A stretch of DNA of 64,000 nucleotides, taken from Epilithonimonas vandammei (GTDB lineage: Bacteria > Bacteroidota > Bacteroidia > Flavobacteriales > Weeksellaceae). The notes beneath the pieces are model-generated. The model did no database searches. It was not told the origin of the DNA and saw only the letters and a list, made by a program, of their open reading frames with translations. Position numbers and translations under genes: made by a program. Numbering within the stretch: position 1 is the stretch's first letter; each line of letters begins with the position of its first letter. The stretch is from assembly GCF_003860525.1 (NCBI RefSeq), contig NZ_CP034161.1:2914001-2978000 (forward strand). The letters run 5' to 3'. This document shows positions 8,408 to 16,795 of the stretch, piece after piece.

Positions 8408-8674
8408 ATGAAAAAATCAAGATTTACGGAGCCTCAGATTATCAGGATGCTCCAGAGCCAGCAGGAAGGCAAGAAAGTGGCGGAGATCTGCCGGGAATAC
8501 GGTATCTCCGAACAAACATTTTACAACTGGAAGAGCAAGTATGGAGGAATGAGTCTTTCGGAACTCCAGCGTGTCAAGGAACTTGAAGCGGAGAATGCCC
8601 GTCTCAAGCGCATTGTGGCGGACCAGCAGATTTCCATCGATATTTTAAAGGAGGTCAACTCAAAAAAGTGGTAA
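8408..8674 (+). CDS. IS3-family transposase OrfA
   Basis: This 88-residue HTH protein has KKSRFTEPQIIRML, EICREYGISEQTFYNWKSKYGGM and a leucine-zipper-like tail (ELEAENARLKRIVADQ), the standard OrfA of the IS407-like IS3 group. It binds the IS ends and dimerises. A slippery A AAA AAG heptamer at 8662-8668, in its own frame just before the stop, should allow a -1 shift to make the OrfAB fusion transposase. Confidence 0.93.
   Translation: MKKSRFTEPQIIRMLQSQQEGKKVAEICREYGISEQTFYNWKSKYGGMSLSELQRVKELEAENARLKRIVADQQISIDILKEVNSKKW
8662..8668 (+). promoter_or_regulatory. -1 programmed frameshift heptamer A AAA AAG
   Basis: The heptamer is in the orfA frame (A, AAA, AAG), two codons before the orfA stop, and shifts into the orfB frame. 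This is the classic signal for OrfAB production in IS3-family elements. Confidence 0.75.
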
Positions 8675-9486
8675 CACCTTATCAGAAGGAGCGTTGTATT
8701 GCTTATATTCGGGAGAAAAGACCGGAGATAAGTTATGCTAAGGTGTGCCGCGTAATGGGACGCTCAAGAACCTCAAAATATTATAAAAAACGGATGCCCG
8801 AAAAAGATGAAAAACTTCGAGAAGCCATCACCTCGATATTGGGAACCAGCAGGCTGGGACGCAAGAAAGTCATCGTGAAGGTTCGTAAAAAGTACCCGGG
8901 GTACGGTTCTTCGCAAATCCGAAGGGTCTATCAGAAGTATGGTTTTTCGCTTTACAAAAGAATGAAAAGGAAACGGTTTGACAATCCTGCCAATCCCATC
9001 GCTGTACCTTTGGAGCGTAATGAGGAATGGGCAATGGACTTTATGAGTGACGCACTGGCGAGGGGATCCCGATTTCGAACGCTGAATATTGTTGATCAGT
9101 ACAACAGAAAATGTCTGGGGATTGATGCGCGTACATCCATGCCGTCCAGAGCGGTCATCCATTTTTTGGAGCGCATGATTGAGAAGCACGGCAAGCCCAA
9201 GGGAATACGCACGGACAACGGCCCGGAGTTTACCTCGGGCCTTTTCCAGGATTGGCTGGATAAAAACAACATTGAATGGGTTAAAATCCAAAAAGGAAAG
9301 CCACAGCAGAATGCCATTATCGAGCGTTTCAACAAAACCTACAGAGAAGATGTGCTGGACGCCAACCTTTTTTTCTCCCTTCAGGATGTAAAAGACCTTA
9401 CGGAACGCTGGATAGAAGACTACAATTATGAACGTCCGCACGAAGCACTGGACTTTAAAACCCCATCGGAATATGAGGCAGCATAA
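8668..9486 (+). CDS. IS3-family transposase OrfB (DDE integrase domain)
   Basis: OrfB has 272 residues: an N-terminal HTH_21-like part (SYAKVCRVMGRSRTSKYYKK) and an rve-type integrase core with the DDE residues in EEWAMDFMSDAL, GIRTDNGPEFTS and QQNAIIERFNKTYREDVL. The C-terminus (DYNYERPHEALDFKTPSEY) is typical. The nominal GTG start at 8668 lies within the slippery site, so the product is probably made only as an OrfA-OrfB fusion. The frame is complete. Frames on the opposite strand here are shadows. Confidence 0.92.
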   Translation: MVTPYQKERCIAYIREKRPEISYAKVCRVMGRSRTSKYYKKRMPEKDEKLREAITSILGTSRLGRKKVIVKVRKKYPGYGSSQIRRVYQKYGFSLYKRMKRKRFDNPANPIAVPLERNEEWAMDFMSDALARGSRFRTLNIVDQYNRKCLGIDARTSMPSRAVIHFLERMIEKHGKPKGIRTDNGPEFTSGLFQDWLDKNNIEWVKIQKGKPQQNAIIERFNKTYREDVLDANLFFSLQDVKDLTERWIEDYNYERPHEALDFKTPSEYEAA

Positions 9487-9730
9487 GGTTTTTTTAAGGC
9501 ATGAACTTCTGAAATATAATTCAGAAAAAAGCACCGCAAAAAGCAGTGCCCTTGAAAACTATATTTCGTCGGCCAACCTATCCCTCTCAGGTTGCTCCTC
9601 AGCAGAGCCCGATTCCGTTTCGGTTGGCGCATGCAAATTTCAAATGAAAAAACTATATTTACAAACTGTCAAAAAAGTAGACCACTTACCCTATTATTGG
9701 ACTGAATTGGGGTAATAGCAAAATTCTTGA

Positions 9731-11090
9731 GACACTATCCCACGAAGTGTGTAAGTTAAAAAGTTAGGCTTGGATTTTATAATCTGAGCCTTTTTTCAAA
9801 AATAAGCATAAATTGATTTAAAACCAATCCCCAATTTTGGATTGGCATCGTCCATTTTTTAGTAGCTTCTTTTAAAGCGAGGTAAACCGATTTTAAAACG
9901 GCATCATCGGTAGGAAAAGACATTTTGTTTTTGGTGTATTTTCTAATCTTCCCATTGAGATTTTCAATTAAATTAGTGGTATAAATGATTTTTCGGATTT
10001 CGAGAGGAAATTCAAAAAATATGGTGAGCTCATCCCAGTTGTTTCTCCAGGACGCAATCGCATAAGAATATTTGCTTTCCCATTTGGTGGCAAAATCATC
10101 CAAAGCAGCCTTTGCGGCGTCTTTTGTGGGAGCGGTATAAATGTGTTTCATATCTGCAGAAAATTCTTTCCTGTCTTTCCATACTACATATTTGCAGGCA
10201 TTTCTAATTTGGTGAACTACGCAGATTTGGGTTTGAGACTCTGGAAAAACAGAGCGAATGGTCTGGGTAAATCCATTCAGATTATCGGTTGCCGTGATGA
10301 GAATATCCTCAACACCACGGGCTTTTAAATCGGTTAGAACACTCATCCAAAAGCTTGAACTTTCGTTCTTTCCAAGCCACATCCCGAGCACATCTTTTTT
10401 ACCTTCCCGATTTAAGCCCACTGCAAGATAAACCGTTTTATTGATGACTTTTGAGTTTTCTCTCACTTTAAAAACGATTCCGTCCATCCAAACAATCAGA
10501 TACAGATCGTCTAAGGGTCGGTTCTGCCAAGCCACAACTTCACTGGCAACCGCACTGGTTATTCGTGAGATGGTGGAGGTAGAAACATCAAAATCATACA
10601 TTTCACGGATTTGTTCCTCAATATCTGACACGCTCATTCCCTTGGCATATAATGAGATAATGATGTTTTCCAAACCATCAATAATGTTGTGCCTTTTGGG
10701 AACTAAAACCGGTTCAAAACTGCCTTCTCTGTCTCTGGGTACTTTAATTTCAGATTCACCAAAAGAGGATTTTATCTTCTTGATTCCGTGACCGTTTCGA
10801 TAATTTCCGTTAGCAGTCTTTTCATGTTTTGAATTATCCAGATGGCTGTCTAGTTCAGCATCAAGCATGTGTTCTACTGCTTTTTTATGCAGTTCTTTAA
10901 AGAATGAGGTCAAATCTTCCCCGGTCTTAAAGGACTTATAAAAATCCTTGTTGTTTAATAATTCTTCTTTGTCGATCATAACTATGTAGGTTAAAAATAG
11001 TAAAAAGTTATTTCCGAAAATTTTTTTGAGCTTTGAGGGCTCAAAATTTCAGAATAACTTTTCAACTTACACAGTTAATGAGATACTACC
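9731..11090 (-). mobile_element. IS256-family insertion sequence
   Basis: A complete IS256 transposase is flanked by imperfect inverted ends: the left end has GTGTAAGTTAAAAAGTTA (9749-9766) and the right end carries its inverse with one mismatch at about 11054-11071. The outer parts (CTATCCCAC and GTATCTCAT) also match partly. ATTCTT occurs immediately outside both ends, a possible short target duplication. The right end has entered the reading frame of an arsenic permease gene. The exact outer bases are uncertain by a few positions. Confidence 0.75.
9777..10979 (-). CDS. IS256-family (mutator-type) transposase
   Basis: This 400-residue protein has the full mutator architecture: [19 protein letters not shown] and [13 protein letters not shown], the first catalytic Asp in [13 protein letters not shown], the second in [12 protein letters not shown], the C/D-x2-H motif [11 protein letters not shown], and the catalytic Glu region [15 protein letters not shown]. 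Length and ends are normal, so the element is probably active or recently active. Confidence 0.95.
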   Translation of the reverse strand: MIDKEELLNNKDFYKSFKTGEDLTSFFKELHKKAVEHMLDAELDSHLDNSKHEKTANGNYRNGHGIKKIKSSFGESEIKVPRDREGSFEPVLVPKRHNIIDGLENIIISLYAKGMSVSDIEEQIREMYDFDVSTSTISRITSAVASEVVAWQNRPLDDLYLIVWMDGIVFKVRENSKVINKTVYLAVGLNREGKKDVLGMWLGKNESSSFWMSVLTDLKARGVEDILITATDNLNGFTQTIRSVFPESQTQICVVHQIRNACKYVVWKDRKEFSADMKHIYTAPTKDAAKAALDDFATKWESKYSYAIASWRNNWDELTIFFEFPLEIRKIIYTTNLIENLNGKIRKYTKNKMSFPTDDAVLKSVYLALKEATKKWTMPIQNWGLVLNQFMLIFEKRLRL

Positions 11091-11952
11091 ATTCTTTGAA
11101 TATACAATTGAACCAGTTATTGGAATTTTGCTTTATAGTATGTTTTGTCAGATACCATTTTTGAAACTAAAAAAAACATTTCAAAATCCGTCTTTTTTTA
11201 AAGCTCTTTTACTTGGAAATTTCGTACTGATACCATTACTTGTTTGGGTTTTAATAAATATATTTCCTGTAACAATTGTAATTAGTGTTGGCGTTCTTTT
11301 AGTTCTTTTGACACCTTGTATAGATTATGTAATTGTATTTACGTTCTTAGGAAAAGGTGATTCTCAATCTGTCCTAGCTTCAACACCCTTATTATTTATC
11401 ATTCAGATGTTGTTGTTACCCTTATTTCTATGGATTTTCTTGGGAAGAGAAGTAATCAACATAATCCAAATTACTCCTTTTGTTAAATCTTTTATTTACT
11501 TGATAATTATACCTTTTATATTATCAGTTTTAACGCAGACAGCTTCAAAAGCTAACAATAAAATAGGAAATACAATAATGGACTTTTCGAGCTGGTTGCC
11601 AGTTCCATTTATGGCGTTGACATTTTTTGTTGTTACTGCGTCTCAAATTTCATCACTTTACAATAATCCTGAACCGATTTTAACTGTTATCCCTATTTAT
11701 ATTGCATTTGCCATATGTGCGCCATTTATTGGTATGCTATCATCCAAAATATTTAAGGTAAATCTTTATGGAACAAGGGCAATAGCTTTTTCGACAAGTA
11801 CGAGAAATTCATTAGTTGTTTTACCTCTAGCACTTTCTCTTCCTTCCCCCGATAATCAATTAGTTGGAGTGGTAATTGTAACTCAGACCATTGTAGAAAT
11901 TCTCTTTGAACTGATTTATATCAAAATTATTCCTTACATTATAAGAAGATAA
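11088..11952 (+). pseudogene. arsenic permease (ACR3/bile-acid symporter type), N-terminus lost to IS256
   Basis: About 288 residues of a polytopic membrane protein remain: EPVIGILLYSMFCQIPFLKL, then TPCIDYVIVFTFLGKGD, FSSWLPVPFMALTFFVV and FSTSTRNSLVVLPLALSLP. These fit arsenite-efflux permeases of the bile-acid/Na symporter superfamily. The frame upstream of 11088 is the right end of the IS256 element and has only a TTG start, so the first one or two membrane segments are missing. Nothing convincing remains of the 5' part between the IS3 and IS256 elements. A second, intact ACR3 pump lies at 39991-41034. Confidence 0.72.
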
Positions 11953-12472
11953 TCGAATTAGCTTTGCAGTTAATTTGAAATCTTATTATATTTTAAAAAA
12001 CGAGTTAAGAAGTTTCTTTGCATTCTATGCAAAAAACAAGGTCGCTTTGATTGTAAAAATTTAGATATTTGTATAAAAAAAAAAATATCTTGTCCTAAAA
12101 GACCAACAATTTTTCAGATATCTTAATAAAAACATCACAAAGTAATGATATCAAAACACTAATACATCTTTTTGTTTTTATATCTATACCTAGATTACTT
12201 ATATACAACCTACATCTCTTTTACTCAAGCTAAGAAACAGTCTTCAGCTATCAATCTCGATAATTCTGTTTCTAATTTTGCAATATTTAACTATGAAATC
12301 AACTCATTTAGTTCCGAAACATTGATTTTTTTTTAAATCAAACAATGCACACAGATCAGCGGTTTTCTGAAACTGTTATTTGTTCTGAAAATAACTATGC
12401 ATTGTTTGAATTAGTATAATTAAGGTTCTGTTATTGTAAACATTTTTAATAGTTCATTTTTCCAGCTGCTAT
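11953..12472. other. 520-base non-coding gap with a long inverted repeat
   Basis: There is no gene here. The notable structure is a perfect 12-base inverted repeat, TCAAACAATGCA at 12338-12349 and TGCATTGTTTGA at 12398-12409, enclosing 48 bases that contain TTCTGAAA twice. It lies 64 bases past the copper oxidase stop and could be a terminator or a mobile-element end. The rest is AT-rich. Confidence 0.6.
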
Positions 12473-13534
12473 TTAGTATGTAAATGCCATTCCTACACCA
12501 AAACCCATATCACTATCATAATGTGTACGGATACCAATGTTTTTGGTAATGATGTATCTAAGTTCTGCCATATATTCCATATCAGTGTTTACCATAAAGC
12601 CTGCTCTTAATCTTTTTGAAATCGGAATATCTTCACGCATTAATGACAGACGTACAATGCCATCGTGATAGACTTCTGCCTGAAAATTAACCAACATTGG
12701 CAAAGTGTACATAAAACCTAGACTAAAAGCTCTGCGTGTATCTTTTTCATTTTTCTGTCCAAATAAATTTGTTTCGTGCTCATCCATACCCATTTTTCGG
12801 TAACGCCAATCATAACCGATGAATGGCATAAACCATTGCATTTTACCAATGTATCTACCTAAGTGTGTTTCTACTTCATAACCGTGCATATCATTATAAC
12901 CTAGACGCCATTCTGTACCTAAACTCCATCTTGCGTTCTGAAGCATTGCGTCACCATCATTTCCATTGGTTGCAAAATCATTCTGTGCCATAAAATGAGG
13001 CATATTACTCTCTCGCTGCAACATATTATATGCCTTCTCTTTGTCAGGTAAATTAGGATTTTGATAATCGTCCACTGCAAAAACTCTGTTCATTCCGGAC
13101 ATCATATGATAAAGGATATGACAGTGAAAAAACCAATCTCCTTCTTCATTCGCTAAAAACTCAATGGTATCTGTTTCCATCGGCATAATATCCAACACAT
13201 TTTTCAGTGGAGATTTTTCGCCTTTACCGTTAATCACTCTGAAATCGAACCCGTGTAAGTGCATAGGATGTCGCATCATAGAATTATTATAAATGGTAAT
13301 ACGTAGAATTTCACCCTTTTTGACAGGTATTTTATCAACTTCTGAAAGAATTTTATTATCCATACTCCACACATAGCGGTTCATATTTCCGGTAAGTGTA
13401 AATTTTAATTCCTTTACCGGAGCATCTTTGGGAAGTTCTGTATTATAGGGCGATTGTAGCATTGCATAATTCAGGGTTTTGATTTCTCCTAAAGCATTTG
13501 CATTGTAACGGTTGGGGTCGTTATCCATATTCAT
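12473..13534 (-). CDS. copA: multicopper oxidase CopA, C-terminal part with CopB-like domain (separated by frameshift)
   Basis: This frame continues the oxidase at 13548-15011 after a one-base shift. Residues ~50-180 hold the remaining copper ligands (MRHPMHLHGFDF and FHCHILYHMMSGM). The last ~160 residues (LGTEWRLGYNDMHGYEVETHLG ... GFGVGMAFTY) resemble the outer-membrane beta-barrel of CopB, so the intact protein would be a CopA-CopB fusion of about 845 residues. Upstream of the ATG at 13534 the frame reads PDHSKHES, natural continuation sequence, so this ATG is internal and not a true start. Removing one A from the A7 tract near 13550 restores one protein. Confidence 0.8.
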   Translation of the reverse strand: MNMDNDPNRYNANALGEIKTLNYAMLQSPYNTELPKDAPVKELKFTLTGNMNRYVWSMDNKILSEVDKIPVKKGEILRITIYNNSMMRHPMHLHGFDFRVINGKGEKSPLKNVLDIMPMETDTIEFLANEEGDWFFHCHILYHMMSGMNRVFAVDDYQNPNLPDKEKAYNMLQRESNMPHFMAQNDFATNGNDGDAMLQNARWSLGTEWRLGYNDMHGYEVETHLGRYIGKMQWFMPFIGYDWRYRKMGMDEHETNLFGQKNEKDTRRAFSLGFMYTLPMLVNFQAEVYHDGIVRLSLMREDIPISKRLRAGFMVNTDMEYMAELRYIITKNIGIRTHYDSDMGFGVGMAFTY

Positions 13535-13547
13535 ACTCTCGTGCTTG

Positions 13548-15011
13548 CTATGGTCTGGTTTTTTTCCCTGACAATCCCGTAATTTCAGGATACATCACAA
13601 CATTCATATCCATTTGATTCAGGCTCATTTTCATTCCCATATCATCTAAATCACCATTCATCTTCATCATATCGTTCATCATCTTCATCCCTTCAAAATA
13701 TTTCAATCTTGGAAGCGGTGATATTAATTGTTTGATACCATTACCCACAAAATAACTTGCTGATTGTGTGCGGTCTTCGGTAGTGGCCGAAAACTCATAG
13801 GCAACGCCGTCATCAGGAATGGTTACTACAATATCATAAGTTTCGGAAACTGCAATGATTAATCTATCAACCTCCAGAGGCTCTACATCGTTTCCATCAT
13901 TGGCGACTACTGTAATTTTACCTCCTGCATATCGTAACCAAAAATAGGATGAAGCCCCGCCGTTTGATACCCTTAGTCTTACTTTATCTCCGGCTTTTAG
14001 TGCTTTTCCATCAACGGTTTTTAAATCGGTAGTAGGATTACCGTTGATTAATATCTTATCATAATAGACATCGCTTACGTCCATTGCCAACATACGTTTC
14101 CATTCATTGGTTAATTTTGTTTTAAAATGTCCTTCTCTAATAGCTTCCGCATAAGATTGTGTTGCTCCTTTTTTTATAGCCGCCCAATCGTTGGCATTAT
14201 GCAGCATTCTATTAATGTTATTGGGATTTAAATTTGTCCATTCGCTTAAAATGATGGGCACAGTTGGCAAATCATCTATTCCTTCTCTAAAGGTTGTATC
14301 ATCATCACGCTTTTTCATTATAAAACTTCCGTACATCCCAATCTGCTCTTGCAAGCCCGAATGTGAATGATACCAATGTGTACCGTGTTGGATAATTGGG
14401 AAACGATAAGTATAAGTTGTACCTGCCTTAATGGGCTTTTGAGTAAGCCAAGGCACGCCATCTTCCTTATTGGGTAAGAACACACCGTGCCAATGCAATG
14501 ATGTGCTTTCTTTTAATTGGTTATGTACTACAATTTCGGCTGTATCGCCTTCAGTAAATGTTAATGTAGGCATTGGAATTTGACCATTTACGGAGATGGC
14601 TCTTTTTTCTTTACCTGCATAGTTTACAAGGGTATCTTTAACAAATAAATCGTAGCGAACAGTTTTTGGTGCAGTGGCTTCTACCCTTCTTTTTAGAGTT
14701 CGAGGCATTTCAATAGGCATCGACATATTCTGCATTTTGTCTACCTTTTTTGGCTGCTCCTTTGTGAGATTCGGCATTCCAACGTTCTCTTTGTTTGATG
14801 ACTGTTTTACCGTTTTAGCCTTTTCTTTTATTAATTTCATACCACACTTTGGGCAGTTACCTGGTTTCGTGGCATGTATTTCGGGATGCATTGAGCAAGT
14901 ATAAGTTATTTGCTGAAACTTTTCTTTACTCATATCCATAGCTTTCATATCTTGTGCTTGTAAACAGGAAAATGCAGAAAGGATGAATAATATTAGTGTT
15001 ATCTTTTTCAT
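13548..15011 (-). CDS. copA: multicopper oxidase CopA, N-terminal part (frameshifted in an A7 tract)
   Basis: This is a periplasmic copper oxidase with a signal peptide (KKITLILFILSAFSCLQAQ), a heavy-metal-binding domain at residues 36-63 (YTCSMHPEIHATKPGNCPKCGMKL), and cupredoxin ligands HWHG (173-176) and HWYHSHSG (212-219). A Met-rich stretch (MKMMNDMMKMNGDLDDMGMKMS) may bind Cu(I). It ends early at TAG after GLSGKKTRP, where seven A bases stand in place of six; the other two copper motifs are in the next frame (12473-13534). The gene heads a copper-detoxification group. It is either a true lesion or a homopolymer read error; without the C-terminal half the oxidase would lack its trinuclear site. 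Confidence 0.85.
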   Translation of the reverse strand: MKKITLILFILSAFSCLQAQDMKAMDMSKEKFQQITYTCSMHPEIHATKPGNCPKCGMKLIKEKAKTVKQSSNKENVGMPNLTKEQPKKVDKMQNMSMPIEMPRTLKRRVEATAPKTVRYDLFVKDTLVNYAGKEKRAISVNGQIPMPTLTFTEGDTAEIVVHNQLKESTSLHWHGVFLPNKEDGVPWLTQKPIKAGTTYTYRFPIIQHGTHWYHSHSGLQEQIGMYGSFIMKKRDDDTTFREGIDDLPTVPIILSEWTNLNPNNINRMLHNANDWAAIKKGATQSYAEAIREGHFKTKLTNEWKRMLAMDVSDVYYDKILINGNPTTDLKTVDGKALKAGDKVRLRVSNGGASSYFWLRYAGGKITVVANDGNDVEPLEVDRLIIAVSETYDIVVTIPDDGVAYEFSATTEDRTQSASYFVGNGIKQLISPLPRLKYFEGMKMMNDMMKMNGDLDDMGMKMSLNQMDMNVVMYPEITGLSGKKTRP

Positions 15012-15092
15012 TGATTATTTTTATTGATTTTAAAAAAATTGCATTTATGGCAACATTGCGTGGTTTTCTGCTTTATATTTTACGCATTGTTT

Positions 15093-15563
15093 TTAATTTA
15101 TGGTCGAAAGGCTATCGGCTGTCTTGCTAATCCAATCTATGACGATTTTTTTTTGCCCCCGTGAAAGCTTTGCATTGCTATGCAATATTTTATAAGAAGC
15201 TAACGGCATTTCATCGTTTTTAATTTGGTTTGCTATTCCTTCCAATTTACTTATTTGCCTTCGCCTACCTAAATTGCCAAATTCACTAAAGTTTAATTTT
15301 TCTTTTCCTCTACCAATATGCCTTTTCATAAACAATGCCATAGGTTGAATATCCGAATACCAAATATTTCTTGTGTTGTTACTGTGGCAATCGCAACATG
15401 CATTTTGTAAAATGCTTTGGACATTTAATGGAACGTCATAAACTTTTTCAAAATCTGTTTCGTAAACCTGCCCCTTGTTTACATTGAGGGCAGGCTGGTA
15501 AAACTGTATAGCAATAAAAATAAACAGCACTATAGGCAAAATTATCTTTAATACTTTTTTCAT
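15093..15563 (-). CDS. haem-binding domain protein (c-type, CxxCH)
   Basis: The protein has 156 residues: an N-terminal membrane anchor or signal (KKVLKIILPIVLFIFIAIQF) and a single haem-attachment motif in NACCDCHSNNTRN, followed by WYSDIQPMALFMKRHI and GRRRQISKLEGIANQIKNDEMP. This is the Haem_bd family of small periplasmic cytochrome-like proteins. It starts one base after the DUF3347 gene ends and belongs to the copper group. A role in electron transfer or copper redox is inferred from its neighbours. Confidence 0.85.
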   Translation of the reverse strand: MKKVLKIILPIVLFIFIAIQFYQPALNVNKGQVYETDFEKVYDVPLNVQSILQNACCDCHSNNTRNIWYSDIQPMALFMKRHIGRGKEKLNFSEFGNLGRRRQISKLEGIANQIKNDEMPLASYKILHSNAKLSRGQKKIVIDWISKTADSLSTIN

Positions 15564-15564
15564 T

Positions 15565-16227
15565 TTAGAATTCCTTTTTCACAGAACCGCAGGTAAGCAT
15601 TTGGCTACCGTAATAAGGATTTTTAATTACCTTTGCTTCGCTAATCCAAACAGCTCCTTTACCATCATTATACATTGGGCAGAAGTCTTGATACAATTTT
15701 TGAGTAGAGCCAAACAATGTGATAAGGTCTGAAATATCTTTACTCATTAATGCCAAATGCTCTCGTTGGTGACCTATTTTTCCGGCATTGGCACCAATAT
15801 GTTCGGCATGTTCTTTGGCATCGTCAGCAATGTCCATATATTTTTTGTACTTGTCGGCAGGAATGGCTTTCATATTTATCTGATTAAATGTTACCAATAA
15901 TTGCTTACCTGCATTGGCTGCTGCTTTATCATTATCTCCTACAAGTGCATTTTTTAATGCCAAATAATCTTTTATTATGGGCGCTATAGAGAAGTTTTGA
16001 ACCTTGTCTTTTACATCTTGTTTTTCAACTTTTTCCGTCATCGTGTCAATTGATGCAGTTGTACTTGCTGTATCGCTTAGCGTTTGTGTTTCAACTGGTA
16101 GATTTTCGGAATTAATACTAGTATCATTAGCTTTTGTTTCCGTATTTTTATTTGATGACTCGTTGCACGAAATTGTGGCAACTGCAATTGTAGCCGTTCC
16201 TATGATGGAGAATATTAAATTTTTCAT
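15565..16227 (-). CDS. DUF3347 lipoprotein of the copper cluster
   Basis: This 220-residue exported protein has a lipobox-like TATIAVATISC at residues 11-21. After a Ser/Thr/Glu-rich linker (about 22-80) comes a DUF3347 domain (IIKDYLALKNALVGDNDKAA ... LFGSTQKLYQDFCPMYNDGKGA, then NPYYGSQMLTCGSV). The Cys-Pro-Met and C-terminal Cys motifs are shared with the paralogue at 16796-17674 and with metal-binding domains of CusB-like proteins, so periplasmic copper binding is likely. It lies in a tight minus-strand run of copper genes. Confidence 0.85.
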   Translation of the reverse strand: MKNLIFSIIGTATIAVATISCNESSNKNTETKANDTSINSENLPVETQTLSDTASTTASIDTMTEKVEKQDVKDKVQNFSIAPIIKDYLALKNALVGDNDKAAANAGKQLLVTFNQINMKAIPADKYKKYMDIADDAKEHAEHIGANAGKIGHQREHLALMSKDISDLITLFGSTQKLYQDFCPMYNDGKGAVWISEAKVIKNPYYGSQMLTCGSVKKEF

Positions 16228-16263
16228 TTTAATGATTTTAAATAATAATGTGTAATTTTTTTG

Positions 16264-16785
16264 TTATTTATTTTCAAATTCTTTAAGCTTTCGCTTCATA
16301 AATTCGATTTCTTCTGCTTGGGTTTTGAGTATGTCTTTTTGCAACTGTATCAGTTCGGGGTCAGTAAGGTTTGCTTTTTCAGACATTAATACTGCCGCTG
16401 CATGGTGTGGGATCATACCTTTTACAAATTCATTATCACCAACAAATAACTGCTTCCGAATACCAAACCATGAAAAGATACCTATTGCAGCTGAAAGTAT
16501 GATAATACTCCAATTGATTTTCGTGTTTTCGTACATACCCTTCATTATCCATAATTCTATTATCAACATTGCAGAAACCATTAGCAAAGTCATATATAAA
16601 TTATTAATGTTGGGTATAAGATTGTTTAATCCATCAATCATTGCATACATTATAAAATACATTGCTGCGAACATAACAACCGCCATAATTGCAAAGCGTT
16701 TGTACATTGCCAAAGAATGTTTAACACTATGTACTTCATTTTTAATACTAGGTTGCATTTCGTGTTTGTTTTCAATACCTTCCAT
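16264..16785 (-). CDS. DUF305 membrane protein
   Basis: This 173-residue protein has three predicted membrane helices (residues ~30-50, 60-80, 90-110; for example FAIMAVVMFAAMYFIMYAMI) and a C-terminal DUF305 segment containing GMIPHHAAAVLMSEKA, whose paired His residues suggest metal binding. DUF305 proteins are common beside copper and silver resistance genes. It sits between the two DUF3347 genes, 10 bases from the upstream one. Confidence 0.85.
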   Translation of the reverse strand: MEGIENKHEMQPSIKNEVHSVKHSLAMYKRFAIMAVVMFAAMYFIMYAMIDGLNNLIPNINNLYMTLLMVSAMLIIELWIMKGMYENTKINWSIIILSAAIGIFSWFGIRKQLFVGDNEFVKGMIPHHAAAVLMSEKANLTDPELIQLQKDILKTQAEEIEFMKRKLKEFENK

Positions 16786-16795
16786 AATTCCGTGG

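Larger units (their letters stand above)
8347..9684 (+). mobile_element. IS3-family insertion sequence (orfA/orfB)
   Basis: Two overlapping transposase frames are flanked by imperfect inverted ends: TGGCTGCTTTTTTCAGACAG near 8347 and the reverse complement TGGTCTACTTTTTTGACAG ending at 9684. No target duplication is clear. The coding part is visibly richer in G and C than its neighbours, so the element came from a higher-GC host. It lies between hamB and an IS256 element. The ends are approximate. Confidence 0.6.

Noticed and set aside
8773-9534. Long frame on the minus strand inside the IS3 element (253 codons)
   Set aside because: It is antisense to the well-supported OrfB and shows no family features.
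9428-9715. 95-codon plus-strand frame overlapping the OrfB end
   Set aside because: It overlaps OrfB in another frame, then runs through the IS end; composition is not protein-like.
12473-15011. Programmed ribosomal frameshift in copA
   Set aside because: The required shift is +1, whereas A-tract ribosomal slippage usually goes -1; a base insertion or read error is simpler. Transcriptional slippage stays possible.
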